A stretch of DNA of 64,000 nucleotides from Streptomyces canus 299MFChir4.1 (GTDB lineage: Bacteria; Actinomycetota; Actinomycetes; Streptomycetales; Streptomycetaceae): NCBI RefSeq assembly GCF_000383615.1, contig NZ_KB911583.1, positions 690,193-754,192 of the forward strand, written 5' to 3'. This document shows, one piece after another, positions 31,764-39,757 of this stretch. Both the position numbers and the translations under genes were made by a program. Position 1 is the first letter of the stretch. The number at the start of each line of letters is the position of its first letter. Under the pieces are notes generated by a model. That model did no database searches, was not told where the DNA came from, and saw only the letters and a program-made list of their open reading frames with translations.

Positions 31764-33470
31764 TTGCCCTCCCCGCTCGACCACGCGTTCGTCCGCGCAG
31801 CGGCGCTCGCCGCCGACAGGTCGGCAACCCTGCTCGCGGCCGACCCGTCGACGGAATTCATCGGGCCGCACCGTGCCCTGGCCCGGCGGGTGAAGACCCT
31901 GGTCGCGGCGTACCTCTCGCCGGAGTCGGCCCTGCACGGCAGCGAGCGGGCCGTCGCCGCCGCGCTGACCCATCTCCGTGCCCTGCGGTCCCTGCAGACG
32001 GCCTCCGGCCTCTTCGCGGGCGGCGACAACGCGCAGTCGCCGCCGGACTCCGCGTTCACCGTCAACGACGTGTGCGACACGCACGTCCTCGCCGCGGGCG
32101 CGGGGCCGGAACTGGCTGACGTCACGGCGGCGCTCGCCGACATCGCGGGCGCCGCCACCGTCCCGCTCCTGACCGGCGGGGTGCACACCCCGAACCACCG
32201 CTGGGAGCTGAGCGCGGCCCTGGCCCGGCTACACCGGTCCTTCCCCGACGACCGGCTGCTCGCCCGCGCCGAGGAGTGGCTCGCCGAGGGCGTCGACATC
32301 GACGCGGAGGGCCTCTACTCCGAACGCAGCGCCGTCTACGCGTCCATCGTGGCCAATCCGTCGCTGCTGCTCCTCGCCGACGTACTCGACCGTGCCGATC
32401 TGCGGGACGTCGTCGAACGGAACCTCGCCGCGACGCTGGACCTCATCAGGCCGGACGGCACGGTGGAGACCGTCCACTCGCGCCGCCAGGACCAGAGGCT
32501 CTCGTTCGCGCTCTGGCCCTACCTGCCGCACTACCGGCTGCTCGCGATCCGCACCGGCCGGGGCGACTTCGCCCGCGCGGCCCGCCTGGCGGCCGCCGAC
32601 GGCATCGACGACCCCGACCTGCTCGCCCAGACCCTCCTCACCCCGGATCTGTGCCGCGCCCTGCCGGCCCCGGACGCGGAGCAGCTCCCCCGCCACCGGT
32701 ACCTCCCCACCGCACGTCTCGCCGCACACGTCTCGGCCACCGCGCACACCGTGGTGTACGGCGGCTCCGACGTGCCCGAACACCGGCGCATCCGCTCGGG
32801 CCTCGCCTGCAACCCCACCTTCCTGCGCCTATTCGCCGGTGCCGCCGTCCTCGACGCGGTCCGCCTCTCGCGGGTGTTCTTCGACCTGGGCCCGTTCCGT
32901 GCCGCAGACATGGAACAGCTCGCCGACAACCGGTACCGGCTCACCCAGACCCTCACCACCGCCTACTACCAGCCGCTCCCGAAGGACCGGAGGCGTGACG
33001 ACGGCGCCTACCCTCTGGTGGACGAGGGCCGCTTCTCCGCGGCGATGGCCTTCCCCGACCGCCCTCAGGACGAGATCTCCCACACGACCCGGGTCGAGGT
33101 CGATCTGCGGGAGGACGGGGCCGACCTTCGGATCGACATCAGCGGCCCGCCGGTGCCCTGGGCCCTCGAACTGACCTTCCGGCCGGGCGGCGAGCCGCAG
33201 GGCGCCGTACCGCTCGGCGACGGAAGCTGGTGTCTGACGTCCGAGCCGTTGACCTACCGCGTCGGCGACGACGAGATCCGGGTCGAGGCCGCCGTCGAGA
33301 CGGGCGAACCGCTCGCCGGACCGGACCGGAGCGACGTACTGCGCTACGACCCCGGGCAGGACTACACCGTGGTCGGCGGCACCGACGCTACGACCGGAAA
33401 CCGCGTCTACCTAGGTGGGCACGGGCCGCAGACACTGACCCTCACACTGCGTGCCACCTCCCAGGCATGA
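31764..33470 (+). CDS. Unrecognised protein, possible alpha-toroid polysaccharide/oligosaccharide-degrading enzyme
   Basis: Cytoplasmic-looking protein of 568 aa without signal peptide. The first 380 residues are mainly helical and the rest is beta-strand-rich, the layout of alpha-toroid/beta-sandwich lyases such as heparinase II/III. Candidate active-site segments are HTPNHRWE (141-148), YSERS (185-189) and SRRQDQ (239-244). I do not know a characterised homologue, and the lyase idea rests on fold layout and context only; a hydrolase or an isomerase is possible. TTG 31764 is chosen: AGGA lies 6 bp upstream and the gene starts 2 bp after the permease stop. It is coupled in the operon and so should act on the imported sugar. 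Confidence 0.6.
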   Translation: MPSPLDHAFVRAAALAADRSATLLAADPSTEFIGPHRALARRVKTLVAAYLSPESALHGSERAVAAALTHLRALRSLQTASGLFAGGDNAQSPPDSAFTVNDVCDTHVLAAGAGPELADVTAALADIAGAATVPLLTGGVHTPNHRWELSAALARLHRSFPDDRLLARAEEWLAEGVDIDAEGLYSERSAVYASIVANPSLLLLADVLDRADLRDVVERNLAATLDLIRPDGTVETVHSRRQDQRLSFALWPYLPHYRLLAIRTGRGDFARAARLAAADGIDDPDLLAQTLLTPDLCRALPAPDAEQLPRHRYLPTARLAAHVSATAHTVVYGGSDVPEHRRIRSGLACNPTFLRLFAGAAVLDAVRLSRVFFDLGPFRAADMEQLADNRYRLTQTLTTAYYQPLPKDRRRDDGAYPLVDEGRFSAAMAFPDRPQDEISHTTRVEVDLREDGADLRIDISGPPVPWALELTFRPGGEPQGAVPLGDGSWCLTSEPLTYRVGDDEIRVEAAVETGEPLAGPDRSDVLRYDPGQDYTVVGGTDATTGNRVYLGGHGPQTLTLTLRATSQA

Positions 33471-33483
33471 AGGGCTGATCTCC

Positions 33484-35316
33484 TTGCACCTCCCACGCCA
33501 GCTCGCGCCGCTGCACGACCTGCCGGACACCCCGGAGGCCTACGACGCCGTCCTCGCCGACGTCACCGAGCAGGCCCTCGCCCGCCTCACCCCCGAGGGC
33601 AACCTCGAACACCCCGACTGCGACGACGACATCGGCGACACCTCCCTCGGCATCACCTCGCTGCTCGCCCACGCCTGGCAGCGCGGCAAGGACCCGAGGC
33701 TGCCGGAGGCCGTCGCCCGCAGCCTCGCCTTCCACCTGCGCGAGCGGGTGTACACCGACGACAACCCGGGCTATCCGAACCTGAGGGTGCGCGACTCCGG
33801 TCTGCCGTACGCCCGTTACACCCTGGCCCCCGGCGCCCACCCCATCGGCGACTGGCCCAGCACGGTGTGGGCGCTGCTCCAGGCGGTCAACGTGCTGGAC
33901 GCGGCGGAGGGACTCGTCGACGACGACCAGCGGGCCGAACTCCTCGACGTGGCCCGCGGTTACTGGCGCTGGCTGACCGAGGCCACCTTCTTCAACCCGC
34001 AGGAAGCCGGCAACCAGGCGATCGGCTGTGTGGTCGGCGGCCTGATGCTGGCGAACCATCTGCCGGACGGGGAAGGGGAGTCGGTCCGCGAGCGGGCGCT
34101 CCGGCTGTACACCGAGGAGATCCGCGCCCACCGGGTCCGCGACCGGGGCGCGCTGCTGCCGCCCGAGCACGGCGGGGCGTACGACAACAACTACGGCCCG
34201 ATCTCCCTGTCCTTCCTCGCCCAGGCCCACCGGATCAGCGGTGAGGAGATGTTCGCCGAGGACGGCGACACGCTGGCCCGCTACCTCGACGCCCGGCTGA
34301 CCAACGGCGGCTTCGACAACGGCGGCCCGCGCTACAGCGAGCAGCACTCCGCCTTCGAGTCGGTCCTCGGCCTGCGCTACTTCGGCGCCCGGATCGGCGC
34401 CGACCTCGGCCGCTACCGGGCCGACAGCCGCTGGGCCCGGCACGCGGTCAAGGAGGACGGCGGGGTGGACGGTCACTTCGCCTGGATGCTGGTCTGGCAG
34501 AGCCAGGACACCTCGCGCTGGCACCGGGAGCCGTCCACGGCCACCGCCCGCCACCAACTGCGCGCGGGCAAGGTCTCGGTGGCCTTCGACTCGAAGATGA
34601 CTCCCGCGGTCGTCGAGGCGGCGGGCACCTACTACCTGCCGGCGGCCGTCAACCGCCAGCACGGCTTCGGCCCCGTCGTCGACGGCTTCCTGCTGTGCCG
34701 CCCCATGGGCGAGGTCCGGGTCCGTGACGTGCGCTCCGACGGCCTCACGGCCAAGCTCGTCACCAAGCCCGTCGTCGGCCGTGACCACGTCCTGCGCCAC
34801 CTCCAGTCACTGTACGTCACCGACGGCACCAGCCTGTGGACCACGGTGACCGTGGAACGCCTCCCCGGCACGCCCTACCTGCTGGCCGGCCTGCCCTACG
34901 CCGAGGACGACGGCGACCGGGTGCGCCGCACGGCCGAGGGCGAGGTGACCTCCGTGGGCGCCCTGCGGCTGACGCACCCCGAGGCGGAGGGCGTCGACCA
35001 CTTCGACGCCCGCTCGGAGACGACCCAGGAGCAGGCCGCCTTCGCCCTGGCCGCCGACCCGCGGGGCTACGGCAACCCCGACGAAGGCTGGCGCCACCTG
35101 GTCAGTTCCACGGCCCTGGAGGCGGGCCCCGTCCCGGACGCACCGGGCGACCTGCACGCCTTCGCCGTCCGCTACGGCCCCGGAGCGGTCCTGACAGCGG
35201 CCTTCGCGCGCGACGGCGCCGGACTGACGGTACGCACCGAGGCGTTCACGGCGAGGATCGGCGACCTGGCGGGCGACGCCCACGGCGAGCCGGAACTGAC
35301 GTTGTCCGCCCGCTGA
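33484..35316 (+). CDS. Unrecognised protein, second possible alpha-toroid enzyme of the operon
   Basis: Protein of 610 aa, no signal peptide. Helical repeats fill about residues 15-330 (for example STVWALLQAVNVLDAAEGL), followed by a beta-rich half (about 345-610). Conserved-looking segments are QEAGNQAIG (173-181) and GGAYDNNYGPIS (230-241). No family can be named with confidence; the overall layout again recalls heparinase/chondroitinase-type lyases or GH88-like toroids. TTG 33484 follows AAGGG by about 9 bp, 13 bp after the preceding stop. It ends just before a terminator, so it is the last gene of the operon. Confidence 0.6.
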   Translation: MHLPRQLAPLHDLPDTPEAYDAVLADVTEQALARLTPEGNLEHPDCDDDIGDTSLGITSLLAHAWQRGKDPRLPEAVARSLAFHLRERVYTDDNPGYPNLRVRDSGLPYARYTLAPGAHPIGDWPSTVWALLQAVNVLDAAEGLVDDDQRAELLDVARGYWRWLTEATFFNPQEAGNQAIGCVVGGLMLANHLPDGEGESVRERALRLYTEEIRAHRVRDRGALLPPEHGGAYDNNYGPISLSFLAQAHRISGEEMFAEDGDTLARYLDARLTNGGFDNGGPRYSEQHSAFESVLGLRYFGARIGADLGRYRADSRWARHAVKEDGGVDGHFAWMLVWQSQDTSRWHREPSTATARHQLRAGKVSVAFDSKMTPAVVEAAGTYYLPAAVNRQHGFGPVVDGFLLCRPMGEVRVRDVRSDGLTAKLVTKPVVGRDHVLRHLQSLYVTDGTSLWTTVTVERLPGTPYLLAGLPYAEDDGDRVRRTAEGEVTSVGALRLTHPEAEGVDHFDARSETTQEQAAFALAADPRGYGNPDEGWRHLVSSTALEAGPVPDAPGDLHAFAVRYGPGAVLTAAFARDGAGLTVRTEAFTARIGDLAGDAHGEPELTLSAR

Positions 35317-35317
35317 C

Positions 35318-35354
35318 GCAGGAGGGAGGGGGCGCGAGGGGGGCGCCCTCCTGC
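35318..35354. terminator. Terminator at the end of the sugar operon
   Basis: GCAGGAGGG (35318-35326) pairs with CCCTCCTGC (35346-35354), with further G-rich/C-rich pairing inside. It lies between two convergent stop codons and can serve both. Confidence 0.65.
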
Positions 35355-35355
35355 C

Positions 35356-36012
35356 TCACACGTCCACGCGCGGCAGTGCCGACACCGGCACCACGAGGTC
35401 GGCCCGGTCCCGGGTCGCCGCCACCAACTCCGCGTTGCGCTGGTCCGAGCGCAGCACCCACGCCACCGCCTCCTCGTGGGTCTTTCCGAACTCCTCGTGC
35501 CGGGCGACCAGTCTGCGCACCCGCGCGTCCTCGTCGATTGCGCAGAACCACACCTCGTCCAGGGCCGAACGGACCCGCCTCCACGCGCCGGTGTCGAACA
35601 GCAGGTAGTTCCCCTCGGTGACTACCAGACGGGCCGTCGGCGGCACCGGGATCGCCCCGGCGACCGGCTGCTCCAGGACCCGCTCGAACCCGGGCGCGTA
35701 CACGGTGTCCTCGTCCGTCTCCTCGCGCAGCCGCCGCAGCAGGGCCGCGTACCCCGCCGCGTCGAAGGTCTCGGGCGCCCCTTTGCGGTCGCGCAGACCG
35801 AGCCGGTCCAGTTCCGCGTCGGCGAGGTGGAAGCCGTCCATGGGGACGTGCGCCACCCAGGGCTCGCCCGGACCGTTCAGGACCCGCACCAGATGCTCGG
35901 CGAGGGTCGTCTTGCCCGCGCCGGGGCTGCCGGAAATACCCAGGATGGCCCGTCCCTCGTGCTGGGCGAGGGAGCGAGCGCGGGTCACGAGGTCGTCGAA
36001 GGTCAGCGGCAC
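35356..36012 (-). CDS. Uridine kinase-like nucleoside/nucleotide kinase family protein
   Basis: P-loop kinase of 218 aa. The Walker A motif is GISGSPGAGKTT (about 22-33), followed by VPMDGFHLADAELDRLG, the signature shared with uridine kinase and pantothenate kinase-like proteins, and VVTEGNYLLFD as the Walker B strand. A late DLVVP strand ends the domain. The substrate is probably a nucleoside, pantothenate-like compound or sugar. GTG 36012 is preceded by CAGACT 6 nt upstream and no Shine-Dalgarno, hence leaderless. It converges on the sugar operon but is transcribed separately. Confidence 0.85.
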   Translation of the reverse strand: MPLTFDDLVTRARSLAQHEGRAILGISGSPGAGKTTLAEHLVRVLNGPGEPWVAHVPMDGFHLADAELDRLGLRDRKGAPETFDAAGYAALLRRLREETDEDTVYAPGFERVLEQPVAGAIPVPPTARLVVTEGNYLLFDTGAWRRVRSALDEVWFCAIDEDARVRRLVARHEEFGKTHEEAVAWVLRSDQRNAELVAATRDRADLVVPVSALPRVDV

Positions 36013-36018
36013 ACGCCG

Positions 36019-36024
36019 AGTCTG
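36019..36024 (-). promoter_or_regulatory. -10 box of the kinase gene (leaderless)
   Basis: CAGACT on the minus strand ends 6 nt before the GTG at 36012. Confidence 0.45.
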
Positions 36025-36088
36025 CCATTCGGCGACGGCGGGTCGGCCAGGCACCCTGGATGAGGAAGGGGGAGAAAGGAGGGCAGCC

Positions 36089-36493
36089 GTGCCCCATGAC
36101 TCCGACGACGAGGCGCGGATCCGCGCCCTCGTCACCGCGTGGGCCGCGGCCGTCCACCGCGGCGACCTCGCCGGCGTGAGCGCGGACCACGCCCAGGACA
36201 TCGTGATGTTCGACGTGGCGTCGCCCCATCACGGCATCCGGGGCCTCGCCGCGTACCGTGCGGCCTGGCCGCCGCTCTTCGCGTGGCAGGCCCAGGGCGC
36301 CTGCTTCGACATCGAGTCCCTGCACATCACCGCGGGCACCGATGTCGCCTACGCGCACGCCCTGGTGCGCTGCGCCACCCCGCAGGAACTCGCCGCCCAC
36401 CCCGGTTTCCGGCTCAGGCTCACCTTCGGTCTGCGCAAGGAGCGCGGCCGCTGGCTGGTGTCTCACGAGCACCACTCCTTTCCGCACGACTGA
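36089..36493 (+). CDS. SnoaL-like / nuclear transport factor 2 fold protein
   Basis: Cone-shaped alpha+beta barrel protein, 134 aa, of the SnoaL/YybH type. It shows EARIRALVTAWAAAVHRGDLAGVSADHAQDIVMFD, then the middle AYRAAWPPLF and the late strands DVAYAHALVRC and WLVSHEHHSFPHD. Family members include isomerases, hydratases and stress proteins; catalytic residues cannot be assigned. GTG 36089 has GGAGG 7 bp upstream. It is divergent from the uridine kinase-like gene and followed 43 bp later by the phosphoglucomutase. Confidence 0.82.
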   Translation: MPHDSDDEARIRALVTAWAAAVHRGDLAGVSADHAQDIVMFDVASPHHGIRGLAAYRAAWPPLFAWQAQGACFDIESLHITAGTDVAYAHALVRCATPQELAAHPGFRLRLTFGLRKERGRWLVSHEHHSFPHD

Positions 36494-36536
36494 ATCCGTC
36501 TGTTGACACGGCGCCTGGCAGGGAACGGGGTTCTGT

Positions 36537-37274
36537 ATGACGGAGCTCGGTCTGCCAGAAGAGATCAAGGCCTGCCTGTTCGACCTCGACGGGGTCGTCA
36601 CCAGGACGGCCGTCGTACACGCGGCCGCGTGGAAGGAGATGTTCGACGCGTTCCTGCGCGAACGCGAGGGCGGACACTTCCGGCCCTTCGACGACCACGA
36701 CTACGACGAGTACGTCGACGGCCTGCCGCGGGCCGACGGTGTGCGCGCCTTCCTCGCCTCCCGCGGCATCGACCTGCCGGACGGGGACCCGGACGATCCA
36801 CCTGGCGCGGAGACGGTCCACGGCCTCGGCAACCGCAAGAACGCCCTCGTCCTGGAGAAGATCCGCACGGACGGCGTCGAGGCATACGACGACACCCTGA
36901 CCTACATCCGCGCGGCCCGCGCCCGGGGTCTGCGCACCGCGATCGTCTCCTCCAGCGCCAACTGCCGTGACGTACTGCGCGCGATCGACGCCGAGGACCT
37001 CTTCGACGTACGCGTCGACGGTGTGGTCGCGGCCGAGCGCGGGCTGCCCGGCAAGCCGCACCCCGACACGTTCCTCGCCGCCGCCCACGACCTGGGCCTC
37101 GACGCAGCGCGGTCCGCGGTCTTCGAGGACGCCCTCGCCGGCATGGACGCGGGCCGTGCCGGAGGCTTCGGATACGTCGTCGGCCTCGACCGCGTCGGAC
37201 AGACCGACGCCCTGTACGAGCACGGCGCGGACATCGTCGTGAAGGGCCTCGCCGAGCTGGGGGGACAGGCGTGA
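36537..37274 (+). CDS. pgmB: Beta-phosphoglucomutase family HAD hydrolase
   Basis: HAD-superfamily mutase of 245 aa converting beta-glucose 1-phosphate to glucose 6-phosphate. Motif I is CLFDLDGVVT, with nucleophile Asp16 and acid/base Asp18. The cap segment contains GNRKNALVLEKI; motif II is AIVSSSANCRDVL; motif III is GLPGKPHPDTF; motif IV is AVFEDALAGMDAG. The C-terminal Gly-Phe-Gly-Tyr-Val-Val strand completes the fold. A TTGACA -35-like box lies at 36503-36508 but no good -10 is seen. Its stop overlaps the GH65 start (GTGA), giving a tightly coupled phosphorolysis unit. Confidence 0.93.
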   Translation: MTELGLPEEIKACLFDLDGVVTRTAVVHAAAWKEMFDAFLREREGGHFRPFDDHDYDEYVDGLPRADGVRAFLASRGIDLPDGDPDDPPGAETVHGLGNRKNALVLEKIRTDGVEAYDDTLTYIRAARARGLRTAIVSSSANCRDVLRAIDAEDLFDVRVDGVVAAERGLPGKPHPDTFLAAAHDLGLDAARSAVFEDALAGMDAGRAGGFGYVVGLDRVGQTDALYEHGADIVVKGLAELGGQA

Positions 37275-39625
37275 TCACCCACCGCTCCTACACCGTCGAG
37301 CCCTGGGCCGTCCGCGAGACCTCCCTGAACCTCGACGTCCTGGCCCAGAGCGAGTCCGTGTTCGCCCTGTCCAACGGCCATGTCGGCTGGCGCGGCAACC
37401 TCGACGAGGGCGAACCGCACGGCCTGCCCGGCTCCTACCTCAACGGCGTCCACGAACTGCACCCGCTGCCGTACGCCGAGGCCGGTTACGGCTATCCGGA
37501 GTCCGGCCAGAGCGTCATCGACGTCACCAACGGCAAGATCCTGCGGCTCCTCGTCGACGACGAGCCCTTCGACCTGCGCTACGGCACTCTGGTGGCCCAT
37601 GAACGCACCCTGGACCTGCGCCGGGGCGTCCTGGAGCGGTGCTGCGAGTGGATCTCGCCGGCCGGCTCGCGGATAAGGGTGCGCTCGACCCGGCTCGTCT
37701 CGCTCACCCAGCGGGCGGTCGCCGCCGTGGCCTACGAGGTCGAGCCCGTCGACAGCCGTATCCGGGTGGTGATCCAGTCCGAACTCGTCACCAACGAGAG
37801 CCTGCCCGGACCGAACGGCGACCCGCGCGCCTCCAAGGCCCTCAAGTCGCCGCTGGAGCACGAGGAGGGCTTCGCCGACGGTACCCGGCTGCGCCTGGTG
37901 CACCGCACCCGGCAGAGCGGACTGCGGGTCGCCGTGGCCGCCGACCATGTGATCGAAGGGCCCGAACGCACCACCACGAGCAGCGAGGAGACCGTGGACC
38001 TCGCCCGGCTGACCGTCACCTCCGTCCTGGAGCCCGGGCAGCGGCTGCGCGTGGAGAAGCTGGTCGCCCACGGCTGGTCCGGGGCGCGCTCCCGGCCCGC
38101 GATGAGCGACCAGGTCGACGCGGCCCTGGCGGCCGCCGCCCACAGCGGCTGGGACGGCCTCCTGGACGAACAGCGCGGCTACCTCGACGACTTCTGGGCC
38201 CGCGCCGATGTCGAGGTCGACGGCGACGAGGAGATCCAGCAGGCGGTCCGCTTCGCCCTCTTCCACGTGCTCCAGGCGGGCGCCCGCGCGGAGCAACGAG
38301 CCATTCCGGCCAAGGGACTTACCGGTTCCGGTTATGACGGGCACGCCTTCTGGGACACGGAGACCTTCGTGCTGCCCCTGCTCACCTACACCGAGCCCCG
38401 GGCCGTGGCCGAGGCCCTGCGCTGGCGGCAGAAGACACTGCCCGCCGCCCGCGAGCGGGCCGTACAACTCGGCCTGAGCGGTGCCGCGTTTCCGTGGCGG
38501 ACCATCGAGGGCTCGGAGGGCTCGGCGTACTGGCCCGCCGGCACGGCCGCCTTCCACGTCAACGCCGCCGTCGCGGACGCCGTGGTGCGCTACACCGAGG
38601 CCACCGGCGACACGGACTTCGAACGGGACACCGGCGTCGAACTCCTCGTGGAGACGGCCCGGTTGTGGCGCTCGCTCGGCCACCACGACCACCACGGCGT
38701 CTTCCACATCGACGGCGTCACCGGCCCCGACGAGTACAGCGCGGTCGCCGACGACAACACGTACACCAACCTCATGGCCCGCGCGAACCTCCTCGCGGCC
38801 GCCGACGTCTGCGCCCGGCATCCGGAGCGGGCCGCCGCGCTCGGCGTCGACGACGAGGAGAGCGCCGCCTGGCGGGACGCCGCCGAGGCCGTGCACATCC
38901 CCTACAACGACGAACTCGGCGTGCACGAACAGCACGCGGGCTTCACCCGCTACCAGCGGTGGGACTTCGCCGCCACCCGCGCCGACCAGTACCCGCTGAT
39001 GCTGCACTTCCCCTACTTCGACATCTACCGCAAGCAGGTCGTCAAGCAGGCGGACCTGGTGCTGGCGATGTACCTGTGCAGCGGCTGGTTCGAGGAGTTC
39101 CACGACGAGGAGCAGATCGCCCGCAACTTCGCCTACTACGAGCCCCTGACCGTACGGGACTCCTCCCTGTCGGCCTGCGTCCAGGCGGTCGTCGCCGCCC
39201 GCGCGGGACACCTGTCCCTCGCCTACGCCTACACCGCCGAGGCGGCCCTGATGGACCTCGCCGACCTGGAGAACAACACCCGCGACGGGCTCCACATCGC
39301 CTCCCTCGCGGGCACCTGGACGGCTCTCGTCGCCGGGTTCGGCGGTCTGCGCCGCGACGGCGAATCCCTCCGCTTCGCGCCCCGTCTGCCCGAGCGGTTC
39401 AGCCGCCTCGCCTTCAACCTCCAGCTCATGGGCCGCTGTCTGCGCGTGGAGATCGGTCCGGACAAGGCGACGTACACCCTGATGGCCGGTGAGCCTCTGA
39501 CGATCCGCCACCACGGCACCGCGCTCACCGTGAACGGGGACGGTCCCGTCGTCCGCCCCGTCCCGGCACCAAGGGACCGCCCGGCCCCGAGCCAGCCCCC
39601 GCACCGGGCCCCGCACGCCCGCTGA
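37271..39625 (+). CDS. GH65 family disaccharide phosphorylase (maltose, trehalose or kojibiose type)
   Basis: Inverting phosphorylase of 784 aa that splits an alpha-glucosyl disaccharide with phosphate into beta-glucose 1-phosphate and glucose. An N-terminal beta-sandwich (about 1-260) precedes the alpha/alpha barrel (about 320-690). The catalytic acid Glu488 is in GVTGPDEYS; FWDTETF and YRKQVVKQADLVLAMYL match barrel motifs, with the Lys-Gln pair near the phosphate site. The exact linkage cannot be predicted from motifs. GTG 37271 overlaps the pgmB stop by four bases. A Pro/Ala/Arg-rich tail follows residue 755. The two products feed glycolysis directly. Confidence 0.93.
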   Translation: MITHRSYTVEPWAVRETSLNLDVLAQSESVFALSNGHVGWRGNLDEGEPHGLPGSYLNGVHELHPLPYAEAGYGYPESGQSVIDVTNGKILRLLVDDEPFDLRYGTLVAHERTLDLRRGVLERCCEWISPAGSRIRVRSTRLVSLTQRAVAAVAYEVEPVDSRIRVVIQSELVTNESLPGPNGDPRASKALKSPLEHEEGFADGTRLRLVHRTRQSGLRVAVAADHVIEGPERTTTSSEETVDLARLTVTSVLEPGQRLRVEKLVAHGWSGARSRPAMSDQVDAALAAAAHSGWDGLLDEQRGYLDDFWARADVEVDGDEEIQQAVRFALFHVLQAGARAEQRAIPAKGLTGSGYDGHAFWDTETFVLPLLTYTEPRAVAEALRWRQKTLPAARERAVQLGLSGAAFPWRTIEGSEGSAYWPAGTAAFHVNAAVADAVVRYTEATGDTDFERDTGVELLVETARLWRSLGHHDHHGVFHIDGVTGPDEYSAVADDNTYTNLMARANLLAAADVCARHPERAAALGVDDEESAAWRDAAEAVHIPYNDELGVHEQHAGFTRYQRWDFAATRADQYPLMLHFPYFDIYRKQVVKQADLVLAMYLCSGWFEEFHDEEQIARNFAYYEPLTVRDSSLSACVQAVVAARAGHLSLAYAYTAEAALMDLADLENNTRDGLHIASLAGTWTALVAGFGGLRRDGESLRFAPRLPERFSRLAFNLQLMGRCLRVEIGPDKATYTLMAGEPLTIRHHGTALTVNGDGPVVRPVPAPRDRPAPSQPPHRAPHAR

Positions 39626-39757
39626 CCCGGACGGGCGACCCGGACAGGCGCCGCTTGGCCGAACTCCGCCCCTCACTCCCTCCTGCCGCGGGTTACGTTG
39701 TCCGAGCCTTTGTGGATCGGACCAAGTCCCCGTGGCACACGGGGTGAGGGGTGGACG

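Noticed and set aside
36503..36539. Full promoter for pgmB from TTGACA
   Set aside because: The -35 is good but no credible -10 exists at 16-18 bp; GC-rich sequence fills the place.
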